From Bacteroidales bacterium (GTDB lineage Bacteria; Bacteroidota; Bacteroidia; Bacteroidales; WCHB1-69): a DNA stretch of 64,000 nucleotides. Location of the stretch: the NCBI GenBank assembly GCA_017961265.1, contig JAGCXN010000044.1, positions 33,401-97,400 of the forward strand. Direction: 5' to 3'. The first letter of the stretch is position 1. The number at the start of each line of letters is the position of its first letter. The notes beneath the pieces are model-generated. The model was not told where the DNA came from and searched no databases. It saw nothing but the letters and a program-made list of their open reading frames with translations. Below are positions 43,140 to 50,575 of this stretch, in pieces. A program made the position numbers and the translations under genes.

Positions 43140-44774
43140 ATGAACAACGCAAATTACATTTTCAGAGAACCGAAAAACGAACCGGTTTACAGCTATGCCC
43201 CCGGAACCCCGGAAAGAGCCATGCTGCAAAAAGAATTGGACAGACAATACAAACAATGCATTGAAATTCCGTTGATTATCAACGGTAAGGATGTGAAGAC
43301 TGGTGATATGGGCACAGTGGTCATGCCGACTGAACATGGTCATGTACTGGCAAAATACCACAAAGTGACGAAAGAGGCCGTACAGATGGCTATCGACGCC
43401 GCTCTGGCCGCCCGCGAAAAATGGGAAAGCATGCCGTGGATTCAGCGTGCCTCCATTATGATGAAGGCCGCCGACCTCCTGGCCACCAAATGGCGCTACG
43501 TGCTGAACGCCGCCACCATGCTGGGACAGGGTAAGAGCCCGTTCCAGGCCGAAATCGACTGCCCGTGCGAGGCCATCGACTTCCTCCGTTTCAACACCTA
43601 CTTCGCCTCCAAGATCTATAGCGAGCAACCCATCTCCGACCACACGATGCTGAACCGCAACGAGTACCGCGGCATGGAAGGCTTCGTCTATGCCATCACC
43701 CCGTTCAACTTCACCTCCATCGCTCTGAACCTGAACGTGGCTCCCGCTCTGATGGGTAACGTCACCATCTGGAAACCGTCCACCACGGCTATCCTTTCCA
43801 ACTATTATATTATGAGACTGTTGCAGGAAGCCGGTCTTCCCGACGGTGTCATCAACTTCCTGCCGGGCAGCGGTTCCGTCATCAGCGAAGTGGCCTTCAA
43901 GTCACCCTATCTGGCCGGTATCCACTTCACGGGCAGCACCTCCACCTTCAAGAATTTCTGGAAGCTCATCGGCAAGAACATCGACAGCTACAAGACCTAT
44001 CCGAAGATTGTCGGCGAGACTGGCGGCAAGGACTTCATCTTCGCCCACAAGACCGCTCCCGCACGCGAACTGGCCGTGGCCATCCTGCGTGGCGCTTTCG
44101 AGTATCAGGGTCAGAAGTGTTCCGCCGCTTCCCGCGCTTACGTTCCGAAATCCCTCTGGGCCAAGACTTTGAAACACATCCAAGAGATGATGAAGACCGT
44201 GAAGATGGGCGACGGCCGCGACTTCAGCAACTACATCAACTCTGTCATTGACGAGAAATCCTTCGACAATATCGCCGGCTACATCGCCCGCGCCAAGAAG
44301 TCGAAAGATGCCGAAATCGTGCTCGGCGGCAACTGCGACAAGAGCGTCGGTTACTTCGTCGAACCCACCATCATCGTGGCCAAGACTCCCGATTACGAGT
44401 CCATCCGTGAAGAAATCTTCGGACCCGTCATTACCGTTTATGTCTATCCCGATGCAAAATACGAGGAGACTCTCCATCTTTGCGACGAGACCTCCCCGTA
44501 CGCTCTCACCGGCTCCATCTTTGCTCAGGATCGTTACGCCATCGAGAAGGCCGAACAGATCCTGCGCCACGCCGCCGGTAACTTCTACATCAACGACAAG
44601 CCGACCGGTGCCGTTGTAGGTTGTCAACCCTTCGGTGGAGCCCGCGCTTCCGGCACAAACGACAAGGCAGGCAGCGCCCTCAACCTCTATCGTTGGATCA
44701 GCGCCCGCTGCATCAAGGAAACCTATGTTCCCGCTACCGACTACGGTTATCCGTTCCTGAAAGAAGAAAAATAA
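43140..44774 (+). CDS. pruA: L-glutamate gamma-semialdehyde (P5C) dehydrogenase
   Basis: 544 residues of the aldehyde dehydrogenase superfamily, subfamily ALDH4-like. It has FVYAITPFNFTSIALNLNVAPA, the Glu-containing VGETGGKDFIFAHK segment, and the catalytic Cys in EYQGQKCSAASRAYVP. It oxidises P5C/glutamate semialdehyde to glutamate in proline and arginine breakdown. Standing alone, without a proline dehydrogenase fused or adjacent, which is normal for the eukaryote-like monofunctional type. A very strong terminator follows. Confidence 0.93.
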   Translation: MNNANYIFREPKNEPVYSYAPGTPERAMLQKELDRQYKQCIEIPLIINGKDVKTGDMGTVVMPTEHGHVLAKYHKVTKEAVQMAIDAALAAREKWESMPWIQRASIMMKAADLLATKWRYVLNAATMLGQGKSPFQAEIDCPCEAIDFLRFNTYFASKIYSEQPISDHTMLNRNEYRGMEGFVYAITPFNFTSIALNLNVAPALMGNVTIWKPSTTAILSNYYIMRLLQEAGLPDGVINFLPGSGSVISEVAFKSPYLAGIHFTGSTSTFKNFWKLIGKNIDSYKTYPKIVGETGGKDFIFAHKTAPARELAVAILRGAFEYQGQKCSAASRAYVPKSLWAKTLKHIQEMMKTVKMGDGRDFSNYINSVIDEKSFDNIAGYIARAKKSKDAEIVLGGNCDKSVGYFVEPTIIVAKTPDYESIREEIFGPVITVYVYPDAKYEETLHLCDETSPYALTGSIFAQDRYAIEKAEQILRHAAGNFYINDKPTGAVVGCQPFGGARASGTNDKAGSALNLYRWISARCIKETYVPATDYGYPFLKEEK

Positions 44775-44786
44775 TCCAGATTTCCC

Positions 44787-44822
44787 GAAGCCGCCGCACC
44801 ACTACGGCGGCTTCTTTTTTTT
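44787..44822 (+). terminator. Intrinsic terminator after P5C dehydrogenase
   Basis: A 10-bp perfect stem GAAGCCGCCG (44787-44796) and CGGCGGCTTC (44805-44814) followed by eight T residues. Confidence 0.93.
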
Positions 44823-44841
44823 AACACAAAACAGATTGACA

Positions 44842-45501
44842 ATGAATCCGTTAATAGCCCCTTCGATGCTTTCTGCCGACTTCTGCAACTTGGGCAGAGA
44901 CATAAAGATGGTCAATGAATCCCGCGCCGACTGGTTCCACTTAGACATTATGGACGGCGTTTTCGTACCCAACATCTCCTACGGTCTGCCCGTGGTGAAG
45001 GCCATCCGCACGATGGCGGAGAAGCCGTTGGACGTCCATCTGATGATTACCGGCCCCGAACGCTACGTGGGCGACTTCAAGAAAGCGGGTGCGGACATTC
45101 TCACCGTGCACTACGAAGCCGCCACGCACCTGCACCGGTTGGTGTGGCAGATCAAAAACGAGGACATGATGGCGGGGGTGGCACTGAACCCGCACACGCC
45201 CATCTGCCTGCTGGAGGACATTCTGCCGGATTTGGACATGGTGCTGATCATGTCAGTGAATCCCGGTTTTGGCGGGCAAAAGTTCATCCAGAACAGTCTG
45301 CGGAAGGTGGAGGCACTTCGTGAAATGGCGGAGCGGCTTAATCCCGACGTGATGATTGAGGTGGACGGCGGCGTGGACGACGAGACTGCCCCCAAACTGG
45401 TGGAGGCGGGTGCCGACATCTTGGTGTCAGGAAATTACATTTTCAAATCGTCCGACCCGATGCGGACGATTGAAGGGTTGAAATCCATTGAATTTGAATA
45501 A
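44842..45501 (+). CDS. rpe: Ribulose-phosphate 3-epimerase
   Basis: 219 residues, TIM barrel epimerase of the pentose phosphate pathway. Motifs: APSMLSADFCNLGRDI, WFHLDIMDGVFVPN with metal-binding His and Asp, VHLMI, and the VNPGFGGQKF phosphate loop, then EVDGGVDDETA. ATG 44842 is preferred to TTG 44836. The 150 bases after it hold nothing I recognise. Confidence 0.96.
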   Translation: MNPLIAPSMLSADFCNLGRDIKMVNESRADWFHLDIMDGVFVPNISYGLPVVKAIRTMAEKPLDVHLMITGPERYVGDFKKAGADILTVHYEAATHLHRLVWQIKNEDMMAGVALNPHTPICLLEDILPDLDMVLIMSVNPGFGGQKFIQNSLRKVEALREMAERLNPDVMIEVDGGVDDETAPKLVEAGADILVSGNYIFKSSDPMRTIEGLKSIEFE

Positions 45502-45652
45502 CCGGGGATATTTTATTTCCTTGTGGTAAAGTTAATTCCCCTAGGTTCCAAGCTTACAAATCATCTGGGAAAGAATGGAGAGAAAACGAAATCTTGCGAT
45601 GGGATATGTTGTCCGGCGACAAGGCTCCTGTTTTCTTGCATGGTAGAGAATT

Positions 45653-46225
45653 TTATCGCACATCGATTTTGGTCAGGCCGCCTTTATTGCCCGCCACAAA
45701 CAGGTCGTGGCACACACCGTCATGTACGATGTCATGGATATACAGCGGCTGCAGAAATGTGAACCGTTCGCATTGAAAAGTGTCGCCGGACTTCAGCTTC
45801 GCATTTTGCGACTCAACCACTTCGAAGCGCCCGTCGCCAAGATGCCGGAAGATACAGCGCCTGTTCGGATTCCACTGCACCTCTATCAGCGCCGGCACTG
45901 CAAGGTCCTTCGACCAAACCGTTTCGCCTAAGATGTAATGCGATGACCGCACGCTGTCTTGTTCGCAAAAGTCGGAAACAAACGTCTCATAGTCAGGAAA
46001 GCCTACGAAGCGGCACAGGATGTTCAGGATGGTTTCGCGTGTGCTGGCATAGCCATCCACATAGCCCCAGATGCGCTTCAGGGTGGAAGTGGCGATCGTC
46101 TCCCCTATCCGCTCCTGTATCATGCCAGACAGGACGGCAAAGTCGTTGGATGTCTGTACCCTATGATTGGCGGAACGTTCCACCTCCCGTCGCAAAAGTA
46201 CGATATTCTGATTGTTATCCGACAT
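45653..46225 (-). CDS. Bacteroidota-specific hypothetical protein with HTH-like N-terminus
   Basis: 190 residues. The first 90 residues follow a pattern I know from Bacteroidota proteins (SNDFAVLSGMIQERIGETIA, TSTLKRIWGYVDGYASTRET, LNILCRFVGFPDYETF) that looks like a helix-turn-helix regulator. The C-terminal half is beta-rich and ends at NKGGLTKIDVR. It is divergent from the Ser/Thr kinase gene across a 178-base gap, with its own -7 element (46246-46253). A role as regulator of that neighbourhood is possible but only inferred. Confidence 0.7.
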   Translation of the reverse strand: MSDNNQNIVLLRREVERSANHRVQTSNDFAVLSGMIQERIGETIATSTLKRIWGYVDGYASTRETILNILCRFVGFPDYETFVSDFCEQDSVRSSHYILGETVWSKDLAVPALIEVQWNPNRRCIFRHLGDGRFEVVESQNAKLKSGDTFQCERFTFLQPLYIHDIVHDGVCHDLFVAGNKGGLTKIDVR

Positions 46226-46245
46226 AGACCAAAATTTACAGTCGG

Positions 46246-46253
46246 CAAAAGTA
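46246..46253 (-). promoter_or_regulatory. Bacteroidota -7 element for the HTH-like protein
   Basis: TACTTTTG on the minus strand, 21 bases upstream of the ATG at 46225. Confidence 0.6.
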
Positions 46254-46310
46254 CAACATATTTTGTTCCATTTTTGGTTCTAATTTGTTTCTTTGCACGA
46301 ATATCAGTAC

Positions 46311-46378
46311 CCACTCTTTACTCTTAACTCTTTACTCTTAACTTTTTACTTTTAACTTTTTACTCTTCACTCTTGACT
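46311..46378. repeat. Low-complexity CTCTTAACTTTTTA tract
   Basis: About five imperfect copies of (A)CTCTT(A)ACTTTTTA directly upstream of the kinase promoter. Similar simple tracts occur near 9465, 35640 and 63780. Confidence 0.6.
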
Positions 46379-46391
46379 CTTACTAATTTTG

Positions 46392-46399
46392 TATTTTTG
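46392..46399 (+). promoter_or_regulatory. Bacteroidota -7 element for the Ser/Thr kinase
   Basis: TATTTTTG, 5 bases before the ATG at 46404. The leader would be extremely short or start at the codon. Confidence 0.5.
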
Positions 46400-46403
46400 C
46401 CGC

Positions 46404-47885
46404 ATGTTTGAAAACAGGGATGACATTTCCAATTCCGGCTTTTATCAAGAAAATGAATACCGTATCTCGGACGATTTCACAGGGCATAGCGAAATCGCCG
46501 CGAGGGGCTATTGCCGCCTGTTCAAGGCGCAGCGGCAGGGGCAATGGTTCGTGCTGAAAAGTCTGAAACCCGAATACACCGCCGACCCCGTGTTTCAGGG
46601 ACTGTTTGCGAAGGAATACGGCCTGATGATGCAGCTCAATCATCCGAACATCGCGCGCATTTACGGCATGGAGCAGGACGCGGTGGCGGGAAAGTGCATC
46701 GTAATGGAATACGTGGACGGGCGCACGCTGGAGGCGTTCGTGGCGGAGAATCCGTCGCAAAGCGTCCGAAAAGCAGTGGCTCAGCAGCTGCTGGACGCGC
46801 TCGGTTACTGCCACGGAAAGCAGATCATCCACCGCGACCTCAAACCCTCCAACGTATTGGTGACGTACAACGGCAATGCTGTGAAGCTGATCGACTTCGG
46901 GCTGTCGGACAGTGACAGCTACGCCGTGCTGAAGGGGCGGGCCTATACTGAAGCCTACGCCGCTCCGGAGCAGCTGGAGGGTGCGGACGTGGACTGCCGC
47001 ACCGACCTGTACGCCTTCGGACTGCTGCTGCGGACACTGTTTCCCAACCGTTACGGGCGTGTGGCGAGGAAATGCCTCCAACCGAGAAAAGATAAACGGT
47101 ACAACTCAACGGCAGAGGTGGCGGAAGCAATGCGAATGTCGGACCTGCGACGAAAAAGGATTCCGTGGTTTGCTGCCAGCATGTTGGCGATAATTGCCTT
47201 GCTGGCGACATTTCCATTCCTCGGGAAGTTTCTCGATGGAACAGGACAAACACGCACTGAAACACCACCAACAGCAGACACCGTTTATCAGGTTCTAACT
47301 TATAAGGACACTCGCCCGGAATCGCAGATAAAAAGTGAGAACCGAGCACTTAACCGTCCTATTTCCATCATCACAGGCAAAGCCGACACTGCCGCCATCA
47401 CCGCAAGACAGCAACGCGCCGACTCCATCCTGAACGCGCGGAAACAAGAGGAGGTGCTGGCGCAGGAAGCTCTGGATAATGCTATATACCATTTCAAATT
47501 CACCATCGACAGCATGTTCAAACCTGTTGACCAATATTTGAAAAGCGAGGATGTCAAAACATCGAATATTCTGAGGGATTTGTTAAGCATTGCTGAATAC
47601 AAGGCGCGGATTCGCGAATGCCAAGTTCGGGGACAGCTGCCGAAATCCAAGAGGAATTCATTTTACTATTACGCCAACGACAGAATCAAAGCAAAGAAAA
47701 AAACATACACGCAGGACTACCCGGCAATACCGTTTTCTACAAACGAACAGCAAGTTTCAGATCCGGTGTACCGCGCGATTTGGGAACAGAGCATGCAGTA
47801 TCAGGAAGAAAAACGCCAGTTGAGGGATGAATGGGAAAGGATGATGCAGGCGGTGAGTGCGGGTAAAGATGTAACCCCAAAATAG
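46404..47885 (+). CDS. Membrane-anchored Ser/Thr protein kinase
   Basis: 493 residues. A complete eukaryotic-like kinase domain (residues about 20-245): K52 in FVLKSLK, catalytic HRDLKPSN at 143-150, DFG at 164-166, and APE at 187-189. The glycine-rich loop is weak. One transmembrane helix at about 254-274 leads to an extracytoplasmic segment of about 220 residues, charged and mostly helical, with no PASTA repeats. It probably senses an envelope signal. It precedes the structured RNA and the lipoprotein-to-channel gene run, so it may regulate or be regulated with them. Confidence 0.9.
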   Translation: MFENRDDISNSGFYQENEYRISDDFTGHSEIAARGYCRLFKAQRQGQWFVLKSLKPEYTADPVFQGLFAKEYGLMMQLNHPNIARIYGMEQDAVAGKCIVMEYVDGRTLEAFVAENPSQSVRKAVAQQLLDALGYCHGKQIIHRDLKPSNVLVTYNGNAVKLIDFGLSDSDSYAVLKGRAYTEAYAAPEQLEGADVDCRTDLYAFGLLLRTLFPNRYGRVARKCLQPRKDKRYNSTAEVAEAMRMSDLRRKRIPWFAASMLAIIALLATFPFLGKFLDGTGQTRTETPPTADTVYQVLTYKDTRPESQIKSENRALNRPISIITGKADTAAITARQQRADSILNARKQEEVLAQEALDNAIYHFKFTIDSMFKPVDQYLKSEDVKTSNILRDLLSIAEYKARIRECQVRGQLPKSKRNSFYYYANDRIKAKKKTYTQDYPAIPFSTNEQQVSDPVYRAIWEQSMQYQEEKRQLRDEWERMMQAVSAGKDVTPK

Positions 47886-48005
47886 CACACAAAAAAACAA
47901 AACGTACTTCCTACGTCAAAATTTTCCTTATATTTGCCCCGCATTCACTCGCGCGAATGCAAGATATTGATTTACAAACCTAAACCATTGATAAAAAAAT
48001 AATTA

Positions 48006-48021
48006 GAACCTAAAAAGAACC
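48006..48021 (+). promoter_or_regulatory. Direct repeat GAACC-N6-GAACC, first site
   Basis: GAACCTAAAAAGAACC. The two GAACC units are 11 bases apart, and the second starts 38 bases before the -7 element TATCTTTG at 48055. A near-identical copy occurs at 48239. Confidence 0.55.
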
Positions 48022-48054
48022 ATTAGGCACATATTCTGAAAAAGCGTTTTCGCT

Positions 48055-48062
48055 TATCTTTG
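48055..48062 (+). promoter_or_regulatory. Bacteroidota -7 element for the structured RNA
   Basis: TATCTTTG immediately before the start of the folded region at about 48065. No -33 element is evident. Confidence 0.65.
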
Positions 48063-48064
48063 CA

Positions 48065-48203
48065 AGTTCGAAACCTGGAAAATTTCAACGCAATGCCAAA
48101 AGAAAGCAAAATGCTTGCGGTTCCTATCCGCGAGCTTTTTTGTTGGCATTGCAGGTTTTTCCAGGACCTCGAACTCGAAACATTGAAGTTCGCGGTTTTT
48201 TTT
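48065..48203 (+). ncRNA. Structured RNA with terminator that competes with its closing helix
   Basis: About 140 bases fold into one long rod. P1, AGTTCGA (48065-48071) with TCGAACT (48169-48175); P2, CCTGGAAAA (48074) with TTTTCCAGG (48157); P3, GCAATGCCA (48090) with TGGCATTGC (48144); P4, GCTTGCGG (48113) with CCGCGAGC (48128). All are perfect except a single G-U in P4. CGAACT (48170-48175) can instead pair with AGTTCG (48187-48192), forming a terminator hairpin before eight T residues (48196-48203). It could be a stand-alone small RNA (6S-like in outline) or an attenuator. No ORF fits. Function unknown. Confidence 0.6.
48170..48203 (+). terminator. Intrinsic terminator of the structured RNA
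   Basis: CGAACT...AGTTCG (11-base loop) then CGG and eight T residues. Its left arm is shared with the P1 closing stem of the RNA, so the two cannot form together. Confidence 0.7.
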
Positions 48204-48238
48204 ATGCCTTTTCCAACTATAAAAAGATACATATAAAA

Positions 48239-48254
48239 GAACCTAAAAAGAACC
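48239..48254 (+). promoter_or_regulatory. Direct repeat GAACC-N6-GAACC, second site
   Basis: GAACCTAAAAAGAACC, identical to the first site over all 16 bases. The second unit starts 28 bases before the -7 element at 48278, exactly ten bases closer than at the first site. Confidence 0.6.
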
Positions 48255-48277
48255 TAAAGCGCTGATATTTAATATAG

Positions 48278-48285
48278 TACTTTTG
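48278..48285 (+). promoter_or_regulatory. Bacteroidota -7 element for the lipoprotein-to-channel gene run
   Basis: TACTTTTG, 19 bases before the ATG at 48304, with the GAACC direct repeat just upstream and no -33 element. Confidence 0.65.
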
Positions 48286-48303
48286 CAGAATGAAATAAAT
48301 ATC

Positions 48304-49662
48304 ATGAATACGATGAGGAAATTAACGAAAATAAACATTGCTTCCATAATTTTTGCCATGCTCCTCTCTGCCTGTGGCGGGAATGGCAATGAGAATATAT
48401 CGGACAACTTTTTCGAAGAAGAATCCATGATGGAAAATAAGCACATGCCCTCGGACGAGACGCGTAAATATAAGGAAGCGGAAAGCAGACTTGCAGACGT
48501 TGAAGTGCTAATGCGCAGCTACAATATCAACAAGAGCGAAAACCGGTTCAGATCACTGTTGAGATTGTATGAAGAATTGCAATATGAATACAACGACAGT
48601 GGAATGGATGATGAAGGCCGGCGTGAGTGCATGATTCTGCAAGCGAAAACCGATTCCACACGCGCTGCAATGGAGACCCTGTTGAAAGAGGAATTTGCCG
48701 CCATGAGATTCCCTTGCTTCAGCGAAAGCGACCAGTTGATACAATCTGTACAACGATGGCCTGTGTACCTACAGAAAGGAATGAAACTGTTATATACAAT
48801 GTCAACTAACGGCAACGTGACAATGAAAATTTTCAATGCCGATGCACACAATACCCTCAAGACTTATGTTGGCAAGAAAAAAATGTCAGATTCTCTGGAA
48901 ATACAAAACAGTGCCATATATTTAATAGAAATAACTCCAAAGGGTTCTGCCTATATTGATTTGAACGTGGAGAAAAAGTTGTCTGATTTTGACCAAATGG
49001 AGCAAACCGAATACATCCGTATTGATACCGTGGACTGTTCCGCCAATGATTTTATGGCAGTGAAAGTTCAGGGTATTGACATGAAAAATCTATTTGAAGA
49101 GCCGAAAAAAATCACACTGCGATCTGTGGGGAAAAGTTTCTTTAGCGGAACCTCACGTGCGGTGGTGACACTCACTGTGCCAAAAGGCTGCACGGACATA
49201 CTCTATAGTCTCCGTATTTCCACCAATGAAGGGGATATTAACAGTGACGGCAAGTTCAACAAACATGCAAAGGAGACATATCGCAAAATTAAGTTCTTGG
49301 GACTGCCTGTGTGGGAATCCGCAAAAACCGTGAACACAACCAGTTTGTTGCGAGAACTGCTTTACAATAATGCGCCGGTCCGTGAAGAAGATGCCTATTG
49401 CAACGTGTATGTGTTCACCAACCAGGCAGAAGCAAAAAAGTTTCAGGACGGGCACTCCCCCGACGGACTGAAATACAATATCGACCTCTCGTTGATGGGT
49501 ACGCAGTCGTGTAACGGCCGCATTCCCACCAAAGGATTGTCCAAGGTATATTTGGGCTTTGACAATGAGCGTTTCCGCTACTCGAACTACCTGTGGTTGG
49601 AAGCGATAAGTATCACGCCAAAAAACGAGTACTACAGGGTGAAATACAGTGTACAACAATAA
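48304..49662 (+). CDS. Lipoprotein, first gene of candidate channel operon
   Basis: 452 residues. Lipobox ASIIFAMLLSAC with Cys near residue 24 (ATG 48304, or 48313) predicts lipid anchoring in the envelope. A helical, charged region follows (about 35-145), then a beta-rich region with possible beta-sandwich strands (AVVTLTVPKGCTDILYSLRI). No family recognised. It is separated from the next gene by 68 bases. Given its place, it could be an envelope partner of the channel or the kinase (inference only). Confidence 0.8.
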   Translation: MNTMRKLTKINIASIIFAMLLSACGGNGNENISDNFFEEESMMENKHMPSDETRKYKEAESRLADVEVLMRSYNINKSENRFRSLLRLYEELQYEYNDSGMDDEGRRECMILQAKTDSTRAAMETLLKEEFAAMRFPCFSESDQLIQSVQRWPVYLQKGMKLLYTMSTNGNVTMKIFNADAHNTLKTYVGKKKMSDSLEIQNSAIYLIEITPKGSAYIDLNVEKKLSDFDQMEQTEYIRIDTVDCSANDFMAVKVQGIDMKNLFEEPKKITLRSVGKSFFSGTSRAVVTLTVPKGCTDILYSLRISTNEGDINSDGKFNKHAKETYRKIKFLGLPVWESAKTVNTTSLLRELLYNNAPVREEDAYCNVYVFTNQAEAKKFQDGHSPDGLKYNIDLSLMGTQSCNGRIPTKGLSKVYLGFDNERFRYSNYLWLEAISITPKNEYYRVKYSVQQ

Positions 49663-49730
49663 AACACAAATACACGAAAAAGCCGATTCGCGTAAAAGGA
49701 GGTAGGCATAATAGAATCAAATTCACAAGT

Positions 49731-49916
49731 ATGGAAAAGCACGAATCTGAAAAAAGTTTTTCAAAAGAAATGGGAGATATGCTCCAAGAGAAAGCCAAGG
49801 ACATGGCTAAAGACAAATTAAAAGAGACGGTCATGGAGTCTGAAGTGGCCAAAGAGGCCAAAGAAAAGGCGAAATCAGGACTCTGGGCACTTATCAAAAG
49901 GATTGTCGGTCTTTAA
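49731..49916 (+). CDS. Small helical protein of 61 residues
   Basis: 61 residues, nearly all predicted helix: a charged Lys/Glu-rich stretch (DMLQEKAKDMAKDKLKETVM) ending in a short amphipathic or hydrophobic segment (SGLWALIKRIVGL) that could touch a membrane. No homologue recognised. It lies 68 bases after the lipoprotein and 45 before the acidic protein. A purine-rich AAAAGGAGG tract (49694) is far upstream of the start. Confidence 0.6.
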   Translation: MEKHESEKSFSKEMGDMLQEKAKDMAKDKLKETVMESEVAKEAKEKAKSGLWALIKRIVGL

Positions 49917-49961
49917 TTTATAAATCACAGTAAGATAAGAACAAACAAATAATTTTTTGCC

Positions 49962-50450
49962 ATGGGTACTTTAAAAACTAAAATTATCGATGGGATTACA
50001 CCTAATTTTGAGTCAACAGATTCTAAAGATTTCATCGAAATCTTAAACAAAATTGCAGAAGCAATGGGTGGCGTCCCGAATATGGGTGTCTTTGCTGACA
50101 TTACCAAAGTGACGCAATCAAATGAAATGATGGCTGACGTGAGCGAACAATTCATTTCAGTTACCACAAGACAGCATGAAAGGCCTTGCAGGGATTTGCA
50201 GCCCAATTCAAACGAAACAGATCCATTTCAATTGGAACTGGACGTTATGATTGGAAAAAAAGGAGACACCCTGCCGTCGTGTTTAGCATCACTCCTCAAG
50301 AAAGAAGATGATTCCGAAGAAGCACCGAGGTCCGCCAAAAAGCCGTCGTACAAAGATGAAATTGAGGATGAAGACGAAGATGATCTGGATGAACTCGACG
50401 AAGACAAACATGCGGATGAACACGACTTGGACGAGGAAGAGGAAGAGTAA
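49962..50450 (+). CDS. Acidic-tail protein ending at an in-frame stop
   Basis: 162 residues. N-terminal 75 residues look globular (KTKIIDGITPNFESTDSKDF, GGVPNMGVFADITKV). From about residue 112 the chain becomes highly acidic (DEIEDEDEDDLDELDEDKHA, ending EEEEE). The TAA at 50448-50450 interrupts a frame that would otherwise continue for another 40 codons with the same acidic composition and a helical end. So either the protein ends here, or the stop is a recent nonsense change, or it is read through. No family recognised. Part of the same-strand gene run. Confidence 0.65.
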   Translation: MGTLKTKIIDGITPNFESTDSKDFIEILNKIAEAMGGVPNMGVFADITKVTQSNEMMADVSEQFISVTTRQHERPCRDLQPNSNETDPFQLELDVMIGKKGDTLPSCLASLLKKEDDSEEAPRSAKKPSYKDEIEDEDEDDLDELDEDKHADEHDLDEEEEE

Positions 50451-50573
50451 GAGGATGAGGATGAGGAAGAGGATGAAGACGACGAGACAAGCATAGGTGA
50501 CGACTTCAGAGATGTGGGCAAGGAAATTGGCGCTACATTCAAAGATATCAAAAATGCATTTAAACTGAAATAA
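50451..50573 (+). pseudogene. Separated 3' portion of the acidic-tail gene
   Basis: In the same frame after the TAA at 50448, 40 sense codons encode EDEDEEEDEDDETSIGDDF and then RDVGKEIGATFKDIKNAFKLK before a TAA at 50571-50573. The acidic run is continuous across the stop, and the helical C-terminal end resembles a finished protein. The next gene starts at 50576, two bases later, which fits this end as the ancestral stop. Confidence 0.65.
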
Positions 50574-50575
50574 TT

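Noticed and set aside
50228-50551. Minus-strand serine-rich ORF opposite the acidic tract
   Set aside because: A run of TCN codons is the antisense of Glu/Asp codons, with no start context or promoter.
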